Under the pieces are notes generated by a model. The model did no database searches. It was not told the origin of the DNA and saw only the letters and a program-made list of their open reading frames with translations. DNA of 40,814 bases, taken from contig JAMPEY010000028.1 in the NCBI GenBank assembly GCA_023664665.1, positions 1 to 40,814 of the forward strand. Direction: 5' to 3'. This document shows, in pieces, positions 1 to 6,949 of the stretch (within the stretch, counting starts at the first letter, position 1; each line of letters begins with the position of its first letter). The position numbers and the translations under genes were made by a program. The stretch comes from Lachnoclostridium sp. (GTDB lineage: Bacteria; Bacillota; Clostridia; Lachnospirales; Lachnospiraceae).

Positions 1-69
1 TAAGGGTTCATAAAGAAAAATAGGAAAAGTGCCAACGAGTACTTGACACAATCTTGGCGGCAAAACTAC

Positions 70-98
70 TGGAAACCCGCACTCCTATATGTTATAAT
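70..98 (+). promoter_or_regulatory. Sigma-A-type promoter with extended -10 for the PP2C gene
   Basis: TATAAT lies at 93-98 and is preceded by TG at 90-91, giving an extended -10 (TGnTATAAT). A weak -35 (TGGAAA, 70-75) sits 17 nt upstream. The promoter falls inside the longest open frame that could be drawn for the downstream gene (from TTG at 43). This argues that translation starts after it, at GTG 133 (or ATG 118). A perfect TTGACA at 43-48 is too far from this -10 to pair with it. Confidence 0.65.
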
Positions 99-132
99 GA
101 GCCTTGATACAATACAGATGAGAGGTGTCGGA

Positions 133-1575
133 GTGAAAGAATCAAAACAAAAGAAAAAAAGCAACAAGCATAATATGAATACAGAACTGGAGTTACAGAT
201 TTTTCTGGAGAATGAAACGGAAGCCAACAAATACGCGGCGAAATGCCTTGCGGCATGCGCAGGCGTAGGGGCTCTCGCATGGATTTTTAATATAGTGGGC
301 ATTTTTATCGTTCCAAAAACCATCATGAATACCGCCATGCCCCTTTTAATCCTATGTTTTCTCCTGCCGACCATACTTTGCAGGCTTACGGAGGGCAAGC
401 CGTCATGGGTGAAATACGCCACTTTGCTCTGCGGCACGCTCGGCATTTTTATTTTATCCGGCGCCATGCCCAAGCACGGAGTTTTAGCATGGTCCCTGCC
501 GATTTTATTAAGCTGCCACTATTATTCCAAAAAGCTGACCAATATGACATTGATTGCATCATGGATTCTTTTTTCCGCCTCGGTTTATATCGGCCTTTAT
601 TTTGGCGAGGGTGATTTGAATATGCTCCTTGACCCCTATGATTATAATGCCAGCGTTCCAACCGCAGAATTATTTTACAATTCCACCCTTTTCTTCGTGG
701 TGCCCCGGGCACTTATTCTGTTGGGGCTTTCTTCCATATGCACCACCATAGCCGGACGGACCCGCCGCCTTTTGGAAAAGCAGATTAAGGACAGCGAAGA
801 ACGCCAGCGCATTTCCACGGAGCTGGATGTTGCCACCCATATTCAGGCGGATATGCTGCCCCGCATTTTCCCCGCATTTCCGGAGCGCCCGGAATTTGAT
901 ATCTATGCCACCATGAACCCTGCCAAGGAAGTGGGCGGCGATTTCTATGATTTCTTTATGGTGGATGAGACCCATCTTGCCATTGTGATTGCGGATGTGT
1001 CGGGAAAGGGCGTTCCCGCGGCGCTCTTTATGGTAATCGGAAAAACATTGATTAAAGACCACACAAAGCCCGGCATTGATTTGGGCGATGTATTTTCGGA
1101 GGTAAACAACCTGCTGTGCGAATCCAACAGCGAGGGACTGTTTATCACTGCCTTTGAAGGAGTGCTTGATTTGGTGACAGGGGAATTTTGCTTTGTCAAT
1201 GCAGGGCACGAAATGCCTTTTATCGCCAAGGCAGGCAACGCCTATGAACCCCACAAGCTACGCGCCGGATTTGTGCTTGCGGGCATGGAGAATATGAAAT
1301 ATCAGAGCGGCCGGATACAGCTTTCCCCCGGCGATAAAATTTTCCAATATACCGACGGCATAACGGAAGCCACCAACTCATCCCATGAGCTGTACGGTAT
1401 GAAGCGGCTCACGGATATTCTCGCACAGAATACCGATAAGCCGCCTGCCAAGCTTCTTCCTGCCATAAAGGCAGATATTGACTTGTTTACGGGCGATGCG
1501 CCACAGTTTGACGACATCACCATGCTTTGTGTGGAATACATCAAGGCAATGCCCATGGCATCACTTCATGAATAA
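133..1575 (+). CDS. Membrane PP2C (RsbU/SpoIIE-type) serine phosphatase
   Basis: Predicted membrane-bound protein phosphatase of about 480 residues that would dephosphorylate a STAS-domain protein in a partner-switching pathway. Start GTG 133 is chosen because AGAGGTGTCGGA precedes it and the -10 is at 93-98; ATG 118 is an in-frame alternative. About six hydrophobic segments lie between residues 40 and 205. A short coiled linker (about 210-235) follows, then the PP2C domain with GGDFYD (268-273), IADVSGKG (286-293), DG at 408-409 and FDDIT (459-463). These acidic residues are the metal ligands of the family. The gene converges on the receiver gene with a 7-bp gap and faces the STAS/HATPase/kinase operon, its likely partners. 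The assignment to PP2C is firm; the substrate is inferred from context. Confidence 0.93.
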   Translation: MKESKQKKKSNKHNMNTELELQIFLENETEANKYAAKCLAACAGVGALAWIFNIVGIFIVPKTIMNTAMPLLILCFLLPTILCRLTEGKPSWVKYATLLCGTLGIFILSGAMPKHGVLAWSLPILLSCHYYSKKLTNMTLIASWILFSASVYIGLYFGEGDLNMLLDPYDYNASVPTAELFYNSTLFFVVPRALILLGLSSICTTIAGRTRRLLEKQIKDSEERQRISTELDVATHIQADMLPRIFPAFPERPEFDIYATMNPAKEVGGDFYDFFMVDETHLAIVIADVSGKGVPAALFMVIGKTLIKDHTKPGIDLGDVFSEVNNLLCESNSEGLFITAFEGVLDLVTGEFCFVNAGHEMPFIAKAGNAYEPHKLRAGFVLAGMENMKYQSGRIQLSPGDKIFQYTDGITEATNSSHELYGMKRLTDILAQNTDKPPAKLLPAIKADIDLFTGDAPQFDDITMLCVEYIKAMPMASLHE

Positions 1576-1582
1576 AGGAATG

Positions 1583-1999
1583 CTAGATGTTATTCCAGCC
1601 TATATCGCTTGCGGAGGTAAGCCCGTCGTCCAACTGCGCCCGAACCTTCTCTAACAGGATATCCGCATCAATGGGCTTCACCACATAATCCTTTGCGCCG
1701 CCTGCCACAGCCTTGACCACATGGGTTTTATCATTGTTTGAGGTAAGGAAGATAACAGGCACATTCATTAAGTGGTCTTTTTCCTTAATCAGTTTTAGCA
1801 TTTCATATCCGTTGATTTCCGGCATATCAATATCCAGAATAATCAAGTCGGGGCTTTTTTCCTTTAAAAATTTAAGCGCCCGCATGCCGGTGGAAAACGC
1901 GTGCAAATCATAGTCCTCGCCCAATACCTTCTGCAGCATTTTTAATACAATGCCGCTGTCATCCACTGCCACAATTTTTTTCTTTTCTCCAAATGCCAT
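1583..1999 (-). CDS. Stand-alone CheY-like response regulator receiver
   Basis: Single receiver domain of 138 residues with no output domain. The acid pair is D13-D14, the phospho-acceptor D56 (in LDIDMPEING), the switch Thr T86 and the conserved Lys K108 (VKP). A GAGG ribosome site precedes the ATG. It is the last gene of the - strand operon, 96 bp after the hybrid kinase. Being receiver-only, it probably acts by protein contact or as a phosphorelay intermediate; the kinase's C-terminal HPt domain is a plausible phosphodonor (inference). It converges with the PP2C gene. Confidence 0.95.
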   Translation of the reverse strand: MAFGEKKKIVAVDDSGIVLKMLQKVLGEDYDLHAFSTGMRALKFLKEKSPDLIILDIDMPEINGYEMLKLIKEKDHLMNVPVIFLTSNNDKTHVVKAVAGGAKDYVVKPIDADILLEKVRAQLDDGLTSASDIGWNNI

Positions 2000-2095
2000 T
2001 TTATCCTCATTTCTGCGCTGTTCTTTTTATAGGATACAGACCTTTGCCGCAGCGCCGGCACAAAGCCCGTTATTTAAAGCTAAAATTTTTCCTAA

Positions 2096-4366
2096 TTATT
2101 CCCTTAACAGCTGTATTGCTTTTTCCTCGTCAAATTCATCCTCCAAGGCAGTCAAAGCTTCCTTTATGCGCTCATACATTTCCTTCTCCAGAGCTTGTCC
2201 GATCCACTCTTTTAACTGCCCGATTGCCTCCTGTGTCTCAAAATCATCCAAAAGCGCAGCAACTTTTTCCAAATCATCGCGGGATAACTGAAGCAATTCT
2301 TTTCCCTCACTATTCACCGCCTCATATTTACCGCCGTTCTCACCTATGCAGCTTTCGCAGTAAATCCGAAAACCTGTGAGCGTCTTATCCCAGACTGTGA
2401 GCAGTTCATCCCAATGGGCTGCCACATAGTCACAATCCCCTGCCTTGCTGCGCATTTCATGCTCATATGCCAGAGCCGCAAGGGCATCCGCACCGAGAGT
2501 CCTTGCATTTCCCTTTAAGCCGTGCACCAGAATCGCATAGTCCGCCATATTCTGTGCCGATATATACTGCCCCATGATTTCCTGCTTTTCTTTGTCTTTT
2601 ATGAACATCCCTGCCAAATCCAGATACAATTCTTCATCGCCTTTAGCAAGGGACAGACCCTTTGCAGTCGAAATCCCATATGCCTGTAAATCCTGTTTCG
2701 CAGCCCCCGCATCGCCCGTCTTCTCCTTTGGCGCAGCCGCTTCCTTCCTCTGTATCAGTTCGGGGGGAAGATATTTTGCTATGGTCTGCTCCAATAAATC
2801 CCCATCAATGGGCTTTGTCAGAAAATCAACAAATCCTTCCTGCAAATAGGCTTCCCTCGCACCGGACAGCGCATTTGCCGTCAGTACGATAACCGGCGTG
2901 TCTTCATTGGGGAAATCGGAAAGCTTGCGAATCTCATGGAGGGTTTCGATTCCATCCATCTCCGGCATCATATGGTCCATAAAAATAATATGGAAAGGCT
3001 CTTTTTCCACAAGTTCCAGACACTGTCTGCCGGAATCCGCCGTGGTAATTTTCATCTTCGTGCGTTTTAACAAAGATTGGAACACCTTTCGGTTCATGTC
3101 ATTATCATCCACCACCAGCACGCTTGCCTCCGGCGCTTCAAAAATCTGCTGTTTTCCTCGATAATTCTGCTCCTGCCTGCCCTTAATTGTTTCAAAGCTT
3201 CCTGTAGGGTCAGCACACACAATTCTCTGGGGAATCGTAACCGTAAAAGTGGAGCCTTTCCCATACTCGCTCTCCACCTTCATATCGCCGTCCATCAGCT
3301 TTAACAGCGACATGGTGATATTCATTCCCAAACCCGTGCCCTCAATATTGCGGTTCTTTTCCTCGTCAAGCCTCTGGAAGCTTTCAAAGAGCTTTCCCAT
3401 ATCCTCCTCTTTAATGCCCATCCCGGTATCCTTGACGGACAAGATAAGGTTAATCTGCTCCTCTCCTTTTCTCTCGTATGCCGCACACACCTCTATGCCG
3501 CCCTGGGGCGTGTATTTGACCGCATTGGTCAATAGATTCGTTACAATCTGTTTGATACGCACATCATCCCCATACAAAGTCTTGGGCATGGTTTCATCCA
3601 GCGAAAAGGAAAGGGTCAGCCCCTTCTCCTGTGCACGCAGAAAAATCACATTCCACAAATCCATCAGCAAATCGCCAAAGACATAATCCACCTTGACAAT
3701 CTCCATCTTGCCGGATTCAATCTTTGACATATCCAATATATCATTAATCAAAAACAAAAGCGTTTTTCCGGAGCTTTGAATATTCGCCGCATAAGAAAGC
3801 AGCTGCTCATCCGTACACTCGCGAAGTATCATTTCATTCATGCCAAGCACGGCATTAATCGGCGTTCGGATTTCATGGGACATATTGGACAGGAAAAGGC
3901 TTTTTGCCTCGTTTGCCCTGACCGCTTCATCCTTTGCCTTCTCATATTCCTGATTCAGCTTGCGGATTTTGTCAAGAGCCGTCCGCGCATCCCTGAGCTC
4001 ATTTAATTCCGTCACATCATCAATCACCACCACCACCGATTTTTCACCGTCATTATGGATATAACTGGTGGTCAGGGAAAGATTTCTGTTCTCTCCTTCA
4101 AGGGCATAATCCACAGGCATATTGCTTACTTTTTCTTTTTCATAAATGGTGTCCAAAATTACCTCGGTAAAGGAATCCGTGCCCTCTCTGGTGAGGAACA
4201 CATTGGCAAAGGAATTGCCGATATCCTGCTGGGTAAGACCAAGCATCCGTTCCGCCGCCTGATTGAGCATGGTAATTTTGCCGTTCATGCTGATTACCAT
4301 AACTCCTTCCAGCATATTGGTGACTATTTCTCGGTATAAATCTCCATGGTCGTTCTGATTTGACAT
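2096..4366 (-). CDS. PAS hybrid sensor histidine kinase with receiver and HPt domains
   Basis: Protein of 756 residues with no evident membrane segment, so probably cytosolic. Order of domains: PAS (about 8-120), helical linker, HisKA with phospho-acceptor H164 in SHEIRTPIN, HATPase with N-box NLLTNAVKYT (277-286), DTGMGI (313-318) and GTGLGM (343-348). Next is a receiver (about 414-532) with D420/D421, phospho-acceptor D464 (FMDHMMPEMDG), T496 and K518. An HPt-like helical domain carries H615 in VHGLKGNARTLGA. An acidic helical tail follows to the end. This is a full internal phosphorelay (His-Asp-His) that could pass phosphate to the receiver protein encoded next. It is the third gene of the operon, 70 bp after the HATPase gene; its ribosome site is weak. 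The signal and target are unknown. Confidence 0.95.
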   Translation of the reverse strand: MSNQNDHGDLYREIVTNMLEGVMVISMNGKITMLNQAAERMLGLTQQDIGNSFANVFLTREGTDSFTEVILDTIYEKEKVSNMPVDYALEGENRNLSLTTSYIHNDGEKSVVVVIDDVTELNELRDARTALDKIRKLNQEYEKAKDEAVRANEAKSLFLSNMSHEIRTPINAVLGMNEMILRECTDEQLLSYAANIQSSGKTLLFLINDILDMSKIESGKMEIVKVDYVFGDLLMDLWNVIFLRAQEKGLTLSFSLDETMPKTLYGDDVRIKQIVTNLLTNAVKYTPQGGIEVCAAYERKGEEQINLILSVKDTGMGIKEEDMGKLFESFQRLDEEKNRNIEGTGLGMNITMSLLKLMDGDMKVESEYGKGSTFTVTIPQRIVCADPTGSFETIKGRQEQNYRGKQQIFEAPEASVLVVDDNDMNRKVFQSLLKRTKMKITTADSGRQCLELVEKEPFHIIFMDHMMPEMDGIETLHEIRKLSDFPNEDTPVIVLTANALSGAREAYLQEGFVDFLTKPIDGDLLEQTIAKYLPPELIQRKEAAAPKEKTGDAGAAKQDLQAYGISTAKGLSLAKGDEELYLDLAGMFIKDKEKQEIMGQYISAQNMADYAILVHGLKGNARTLGADALAALAYEHEMRSKAGDCDYVAAHWDELLTVWDKTLTGFRIYCESCIGENGGKYEAVNSEGKELLQLSRDDLEKVAALLDDFETQEAIGQLKEWIGQALEKEMYERIKEALTALEDEFDEEKAIQLLRE

Positions 4367-4436
4367 ATCCGTTTCCCCGTTATCCTTACGCAGACAGGCT
4401 TTCCTCTCGCTTACATTTTACTGTATCTCCCTGTTT

Positions 4437-4844
4437 TTATAAATCCTTGCGTATCCGTAAAATGTTCTTGCCGTCTTTATATTCGTAAGTAATTTCATTC
4501 ATATTTTTCTTCACGATATAAATTCCCAAGCCGCCCGGGTCCCTATCCTCAGCAGACAATGTCACATCGGGGTCCGACTTTGCAAGCGGGTCATAGGGCA
4601 CACCTTGATCGATAAAGGTAATCACCACCGACAGCGGCTCCTCCAATACCTCCACCCGCACCGTGGCAGGACCCACCTCGGGATGATAGGCATAATGGAC
4701 AATATTGCTGAACAGTTCGTCTATGGCAATATCAATCTGCGCCTGCGCCTTCACCGGGCAGTCAAGCTGCTCTAACTGTTCATCTACAAATGCAGTGATG
4801 ACAGGAATACTCTCCAATGTTGCATCAACTGTCAATTCTTTCAT
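4437..4844 (-). CDS. RsbW/SpoIIAB-like anti-sigma-type HATPase (serine kinase)
   Basis: Protein of 135 residues of the GHKL ATPase type used by anti-sigma factors. It has an N-box (IDIAIDELFSNIVHYAY, about 37-53), DQGVPYDPL near 79-87 and GGLGIYIVKK near 104-113. The length fits RsbW/SpoIIAB (about 140-160). GGAGG precedes the start. The gene lies 15 bp after the STAS gene, the classic antagonist/kinase pair. By family knowledge it should phosphorylate the STAS protein and bind a partner when the STAS protein is phosphorylated. No sigma factor is encoded nearby, so the partner may be elsewhere or may not be a sigma factor. Confidence 0.9.
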   Translation of the reverse strand: MKELTVDATLESIPVITAFVDEQLEQLDCPVKAQAQIDIAIDELFSNIVHYAYHPEVGPATVRVEVLEEPLSVVITFIDQGVPYDPLAKSDPDVTLSAEDRDPGGLGIYIVKKNMNEITYEYKDGKNILRIRKDL

Positions 4845-4859
4845 AGTCCGCCTCCGTAT

Positions 4860-5165
4860 TTATTCCGCAATATTGAGAATATCCAAAAAGCCCGTAACCT
4901 CAAAGACCTCATGAATAATATCATTGACATGACATATCAACAGTTCCCCGTTTTCCTTTTTCATAAATGCCTTATGGGCAGACAAAAGCACCCGCAGTCC
5001 CGCAGAGGAAAGATACTCCAGACTCTCAAAATCAAGTATCAGCTTTTCCGCGTTATCAATGTTTGCATTGATTTCCGCTTCAAGCTGCGGCGCCGTATTG
5101 GAATCAAGGCGTCCTATGGGTAAAATCGTGATTTCTTTGCCGTTTTCTTTCTTTTCAATCTCCAT
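4860..5165 (-). CDS. STAS-domain anti-sigma factor antagonist
   Basis: Protein of 101 residues with the STAS fold signature: IGRLDSNTAPQLEAEI, LILDF near 42-46 and the phosphorylation loop YLSSAGLRVLL, with Ser53/Ser54 as likely phospho-sites. Start ATG 5165 follows GGAGGAATATACG; an in-frame extension upstream would run through the promoter and is rejected. First gene of the operon STAS-HATPase-hybrid kinase-receiver. In SpoIIAA/RsbV systems the unphosphorylated form sequesters the HATPase and the PP2C phosphatase reactivates it. All three parts are present here. Confidence 0.93.
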   Translation of the reverse strand: MEIEKKENGKEITILPIGRLDSNTAPQLEAEINANIDNAEKLILDFESLEYLSSAGLRVLLSAHKAFMKKENGELLICHVNDIIHEVFEVTGFLDILNIAE

Positions 5166-5190
5166 CGTATATTCCTCCCGATACTGACTT

Positions 5191-5221
5191 GGATTCTGCG
5201 TTAGCAAAATCATTATACCAT
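5191..5221 (-). repeat. Promoter-proximal hairpin module shared with the 27-kb tandem repeat
   Basis: Read on the - strand, this segment starts ATGGTATAATGATT, continues TTGCTAACGCAGAAT and ends CC. The tandem repeat units at 26993 and 27127 begin almost identically, differing by one substitution and one inserted A. The arms ATTTTGC and GCAGAAT can pair in RNA through one G-U wobble where the other copies have a G-C pair, so the hairpin is kept. It lies at the expected 5' end of the STAS operon mRNA. Confidence 0.6.
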
Positions 5222-5240
5222 AGGTATTTCTTTGCTTCAA
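5212..5240 (-). promoter_or_regulatory. Promoter of the STAS/HATPase/kinase/receiver operon
   Basis: On the - strand TTGAAG (5240-5235) and TATAAT (5217-5212) are separated by 17 nt. TG one base upstream of the -10 makes it an extended -10. The -35 overlaps the stop codon of the upstream 122-residue gene. The start of transcription would fall near 5205, about 40 nt before the STAS ATG. Confidence 0.75.
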
Positions 5241-5605
5241 GTAAAGTATTTTGTTTCCAAATCTTCACCTGTACCACAATCTATAAGCCGGGCGTTTAAA
5301 TCAGTAATTAAAGCGATAAATGCCGCTTTTGGTATGTTGCCCCTAAGATGCAGCATGACCGTCTCTTCTTCCGCCTTTTCACCAATGTTGAATTCTATAT
5401 CCCAGACCGGCTCGCTGTCAGCTTCACTGCCAAGCCACTGCCATGACAGCGTATTACAAGCGTAAGCAGCGCCAAGCTCCATTGCTATTTTCTTTATCTC
5501 TCCGGCTATTTCTGCCTGTATGAATGGAATGATATTTTCACTTTTTATCTCATCCAGCCTTTCACTGTTGGTCTTTGTTCTTATCATCACCACATCCCAA
5601 CTCAT
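5237..5605 (-). CDS. Conserved-looking 122-residue protein of unknown function
   Basis: Soluble, acidic protein with no signal or membrane segment. It starts MSWDVVMIRTKTNSE after a strong AAGGAGGG site and has a patterned middle (EFNIGEKAEEETVMLHLRG) and a CGTG near the end. I do not recognise a named domain with confidence; small immunity-type proteins have this general look, but that is a guess. Its start overlaps the stop of the toxin relic upstream as ATGA, so it was once, or still is, translationally coupled to the antitoxin/toxin transcript. A terminator-like hairpin at 5677-5700 lies inside that transcript. It is followed by the STAS operon promoter. Confidence 0.75.
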   Translation of the reverse strand: MSWDVVMIRTKTNSERLDEIKSENIIPFIQAEIAGEIKKIAMELGAAYACNTLSWQWLGSEADSEPVWDIEFNIGEKAEEETVMLHLRGNIPKAAFIALITDLNARLIDCGTGEDLETKYFT

Positions 5606-5830
5606 GGTTCATCCCTCCTTGTGCGCAAGTTCTGCTGCCGACTTTTCTCCCAGATGTCACTGCCTTCTATATCCATAAAAAAGCGGGGGTAAAACCCCCT
5701 TGATATCCGTTCCCTCCGGCAATTTGTAGATTGCCCTGTAAAGATGCATCCTCTTGTTTTTATCCTATTTATCCTATTTATCAAGAAACTTCTGTGCCTC
5801 TTTCTCGAAAATGATTTTATAAGCCGGCAT
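5602..5830 (-). pseudogene. RelE/ParE-type toxin relic
   Basis: From ATG 5830 the - strand reads MPAYKIIFEKEAQKFLDK, then TAG, DK, TAG, DKNKRMHLYRAIYKLPEGTDIK. The FEKEAQKFLDK...AIYKLPEGTDIK pattern is the N-terminal half of RelE/ParE-type toxins. The two amber codons lie in a 9-bp tandem repeat (GATAAATAG). After TDIK the core that normally carries the LRVG.YRVIY strand is missing. A tail in another frame (RFFMDIEGSDIWEK) resembles the usual C-terminal strand of this family. The ATG overlaps the antitoxin stop by 14 nt, the normal TA arrangement. The toxin should therefore be dead while its antitoxin survives. Confidence 0.8.
5677..5700 (-). terminator. Terminator-like hairpin within the toxin relic
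   Basis: On the - strand GGGGG, loop TTTTA, CCCCC, GC and then six T. The stem is short but GC-only and is followed by a T run. It lies between the antitoxin gene and the 122-residue gene, at the place where the toxin core was lost. Confidence 0.55.
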
Positions 5831-6044
5831 ATGTCAAACCTTCTTTCTTTAGGATATCTTCGAATGATACCGCTGAACCATCATTATTCTTTTCGGCATC
5901 GGCAATCATTTTCAAGTCCCATTCATCCGGTTCCACTTCCTCAATGTCTGTTTTCTCAATGCCCAGAATCAGTTTAGCAATGTATTCAATTTTATAATCG
6001 GGCAACCTGTCAATAACCTGTTTTATCTGCTCCCTCTTGCTCAT
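5817..6044 (-). CDS. Type II antitoxin-like protein (partner of the RelE/ParE relic)
   Basis: Protein of 75 residues, highly charged: a basic helical N-terminus (MSKREQIKQVIDRLPDYKIEYIAKLI), an acidic middle (DIEEVEPDEWDLKMIADAEKNN) and a short C-terminal segment (SFEDILKKEGLTY). This small, bipartite form is common for RelE-partner antitoxins of Clostridia, and the gene overlaps the toxin relic. I see no clear DNA-binding motif. The ribosome site is weak (GCGGAAAAAGC). It may now only neutralise toxins of other loci, or be drifting; this is inference. Confidence 0.7.
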   Translation of the reverse strand: MSKREQIKQVIDRLPDYKIEYIAKLILGIEKTDIEEVEPDEWDLKMIADAEKNNDGSAVSFEDILKKEGLTYAGL

Positions 6045-6120
6045 GCTTTTTCCGCTCTTTTCATTTTTTGCTTAAACAGCGGGGCTTGCTTACTTAAATT
6101 TTCATAGTTTGCAAACCGAC

Positions 6121-6519
6121 CTATCTATTCTGAATTTTTAACTCACTTTTAAGCGCTGCCGTCAATATTGCAGAAAAGTTGATGCCTGCCTTTTCAGCTT
6201 CAAAATTCAACCATGACGGTATCGTGCAGTTCTTTTTTACCGACCGCATATCGTTTTTCCTGCGGTACTCCCCAAAGTCCACATCAACAAGAGTTACAAT
6301 ATCAGTGGCGAAATCCGTCTTTACCTCTGAAACCGCCGTTGGCTCCGGAAGAACTTCTCCATCATCCTCCATATCGATTCCGACAACACCTATTGCATCT
6401 CTTGCCATTTCGATTGCTTCTGTCAGGGTATCTCCCTCGGTATTGATATTGAAGTCCGGAATATATACCACATAGCCAACCTTATCCGGAATCAAAATAA
6501 TGGGATAAGAATTTTTCAT
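6121..6519 (-). CDS. hicB: HicB-family antitoxin with C-terminal RHH domain (hicB copy 1)
   Basis: Protein of 132 residues. The N-terminal HicB fold is seen as PIILIPDKVGYVVYIPDF, GDTLTEAIEMARDAIGV; the C-terminal ribbon-helix-helix as NCTIPSWLNFEAEKAGINFSAILTAAL. AGGAGG precedes the ATG. There is no complete hicA beside it; only a probable tail of one remains upstream (6544-6597), between this gene and a good promoter whose spacer holds an inverted repeat. It is therefore probably an orphan antitoxin that still autoregulates. Confidence 0.9.
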   Translation of the reverse strand: MKNSYPIILIPDKVGYVVYIPDFNINTEGDTLTEAIEMARDAIGVVGIDMEDDGEVLPEPTAVSEVKTDFATDIVTLVDVDFGEYRRKNDMRSVKKNCTIPSWLNFEAEKAGINFSAILTAALKSELKIQNR

Positions 6520-6543
6520 AAAATGCCTCCTTCTTTGGCGGGT

Positions 6544-6597
6544 TTATTTCAAGCCGTACCTTTTGATAATAGATTTTGCCAAGTTTTCTTTTATCTT
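6544..6597 (-). pseudogene. Probable C-terminal remnant of hicA
   Basis: The - strand reads KIKENLAKSIIKRYGLK and stop, in frame, ending 24 bp before hicB copy 1. HicA proteins commonly end in a helix of the form (S)I(I/L)KQAGL(K), immediately ahead of hicB. The rest of the gene is absent: the -10 of the promoter lies only 5 bp upstream of the remnant. The match is short, so this is a cautious call. Confidence 0.4.
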
Positions 6598-6602
6598 ACT
6601 GT

Positions 6603-6631
6603 ATTGTACGCATTTTATGCGTATGTGTCAA
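6603..6631 (-). promoter_or_regulatory. Promoter and operator of hicB copy 1
   Basis: On the - strand a perfect TTGACA (6631-6626), a 17-nt spacer and TACAAT (6608-6603). The spacer and -10 hold the inverted repeat TACGCAT-TTT-ATGCGTA (6607-6623 as read on +), placed for repression by an RHH protein such as HicB. The same half-sites recur in the + strand promoter at 6905-6933. Confidence 0.8.
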
Positions 6632-6639
6632 TAGCGTGA

Positions 6640-6783
6640 TTAATTTTTTATAAATCTCTCAATCTCTTTTCTTATACTATCTTCATTATTCCCCGAACCT
6701 AGTCTTTTCGCTGTCTGCTTCCATGTAAGCCCGTCAATGTAACGCAGCTTCAATATCAGCCTTTTCCGGCTGTCAGAAACCAT
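6640..6783 (-). pseudogene. Phage-type sigma-70 region 4-like fragment
   Basis: The 47-codon frame reads MVSDSRKRLILKLRYIDG then LTWKQTAKRLG and ends EIERFIKN. The LRYIDGLTW.Q.A pattern is the helix-turn-helix of small sigma-70 region 4/DUF1492-type proteins of phages and conjugative elements. The frame continues upstream of the ATG with related-looking sequence (FTQYITNIKEVK) until a TAA, so the N-terminus of a longer gene seems lost. An AAGGAGG lies 5 nt before the ATG, so expression as a short protein cannot be excluded. Confidence 0.55.
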
Positions 6784-6904
6784 CTTGACCTCCTTGATAT
6801 TCGTGATATACTGCGTAAATCTGTTTCTTTTGGCTTCTGCCGGGCGTTACAACCCTTTTGTAAAAACGGTTATCAAAGTGCGTATGTTTTATGCGTAAAT
6901 TCTA

Positions 6905-6933
6905 TTGGCATACGCATTAAAAAGGCGTATAAT
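6905..6933 (+). promoter_or_regulatory. Promoter and operator of the broken hicA / hicB copy 2 pair
   Basis: TTGGCA (6905-6910) and TATAAT (6928-6933) are 17 nt apart. ATACGC (6910-6915) and GCGTAT (6925-6930) form an inverted repeat covering the spacer and -10. Two further TGCGTA half-sites stand upstream at 6879-6884 and 6892-6897. Confidence 0.8.
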
Positions 6934-6949
6934 ACATAATATAAGGAGG

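Noticed and set aside
43..132. TTG 43 as the start of the PP2C gene
   Set aside because: The extended -10 promoter lies at 90-98, inside this extension, and a ribosome site directly precedes GTG 133.
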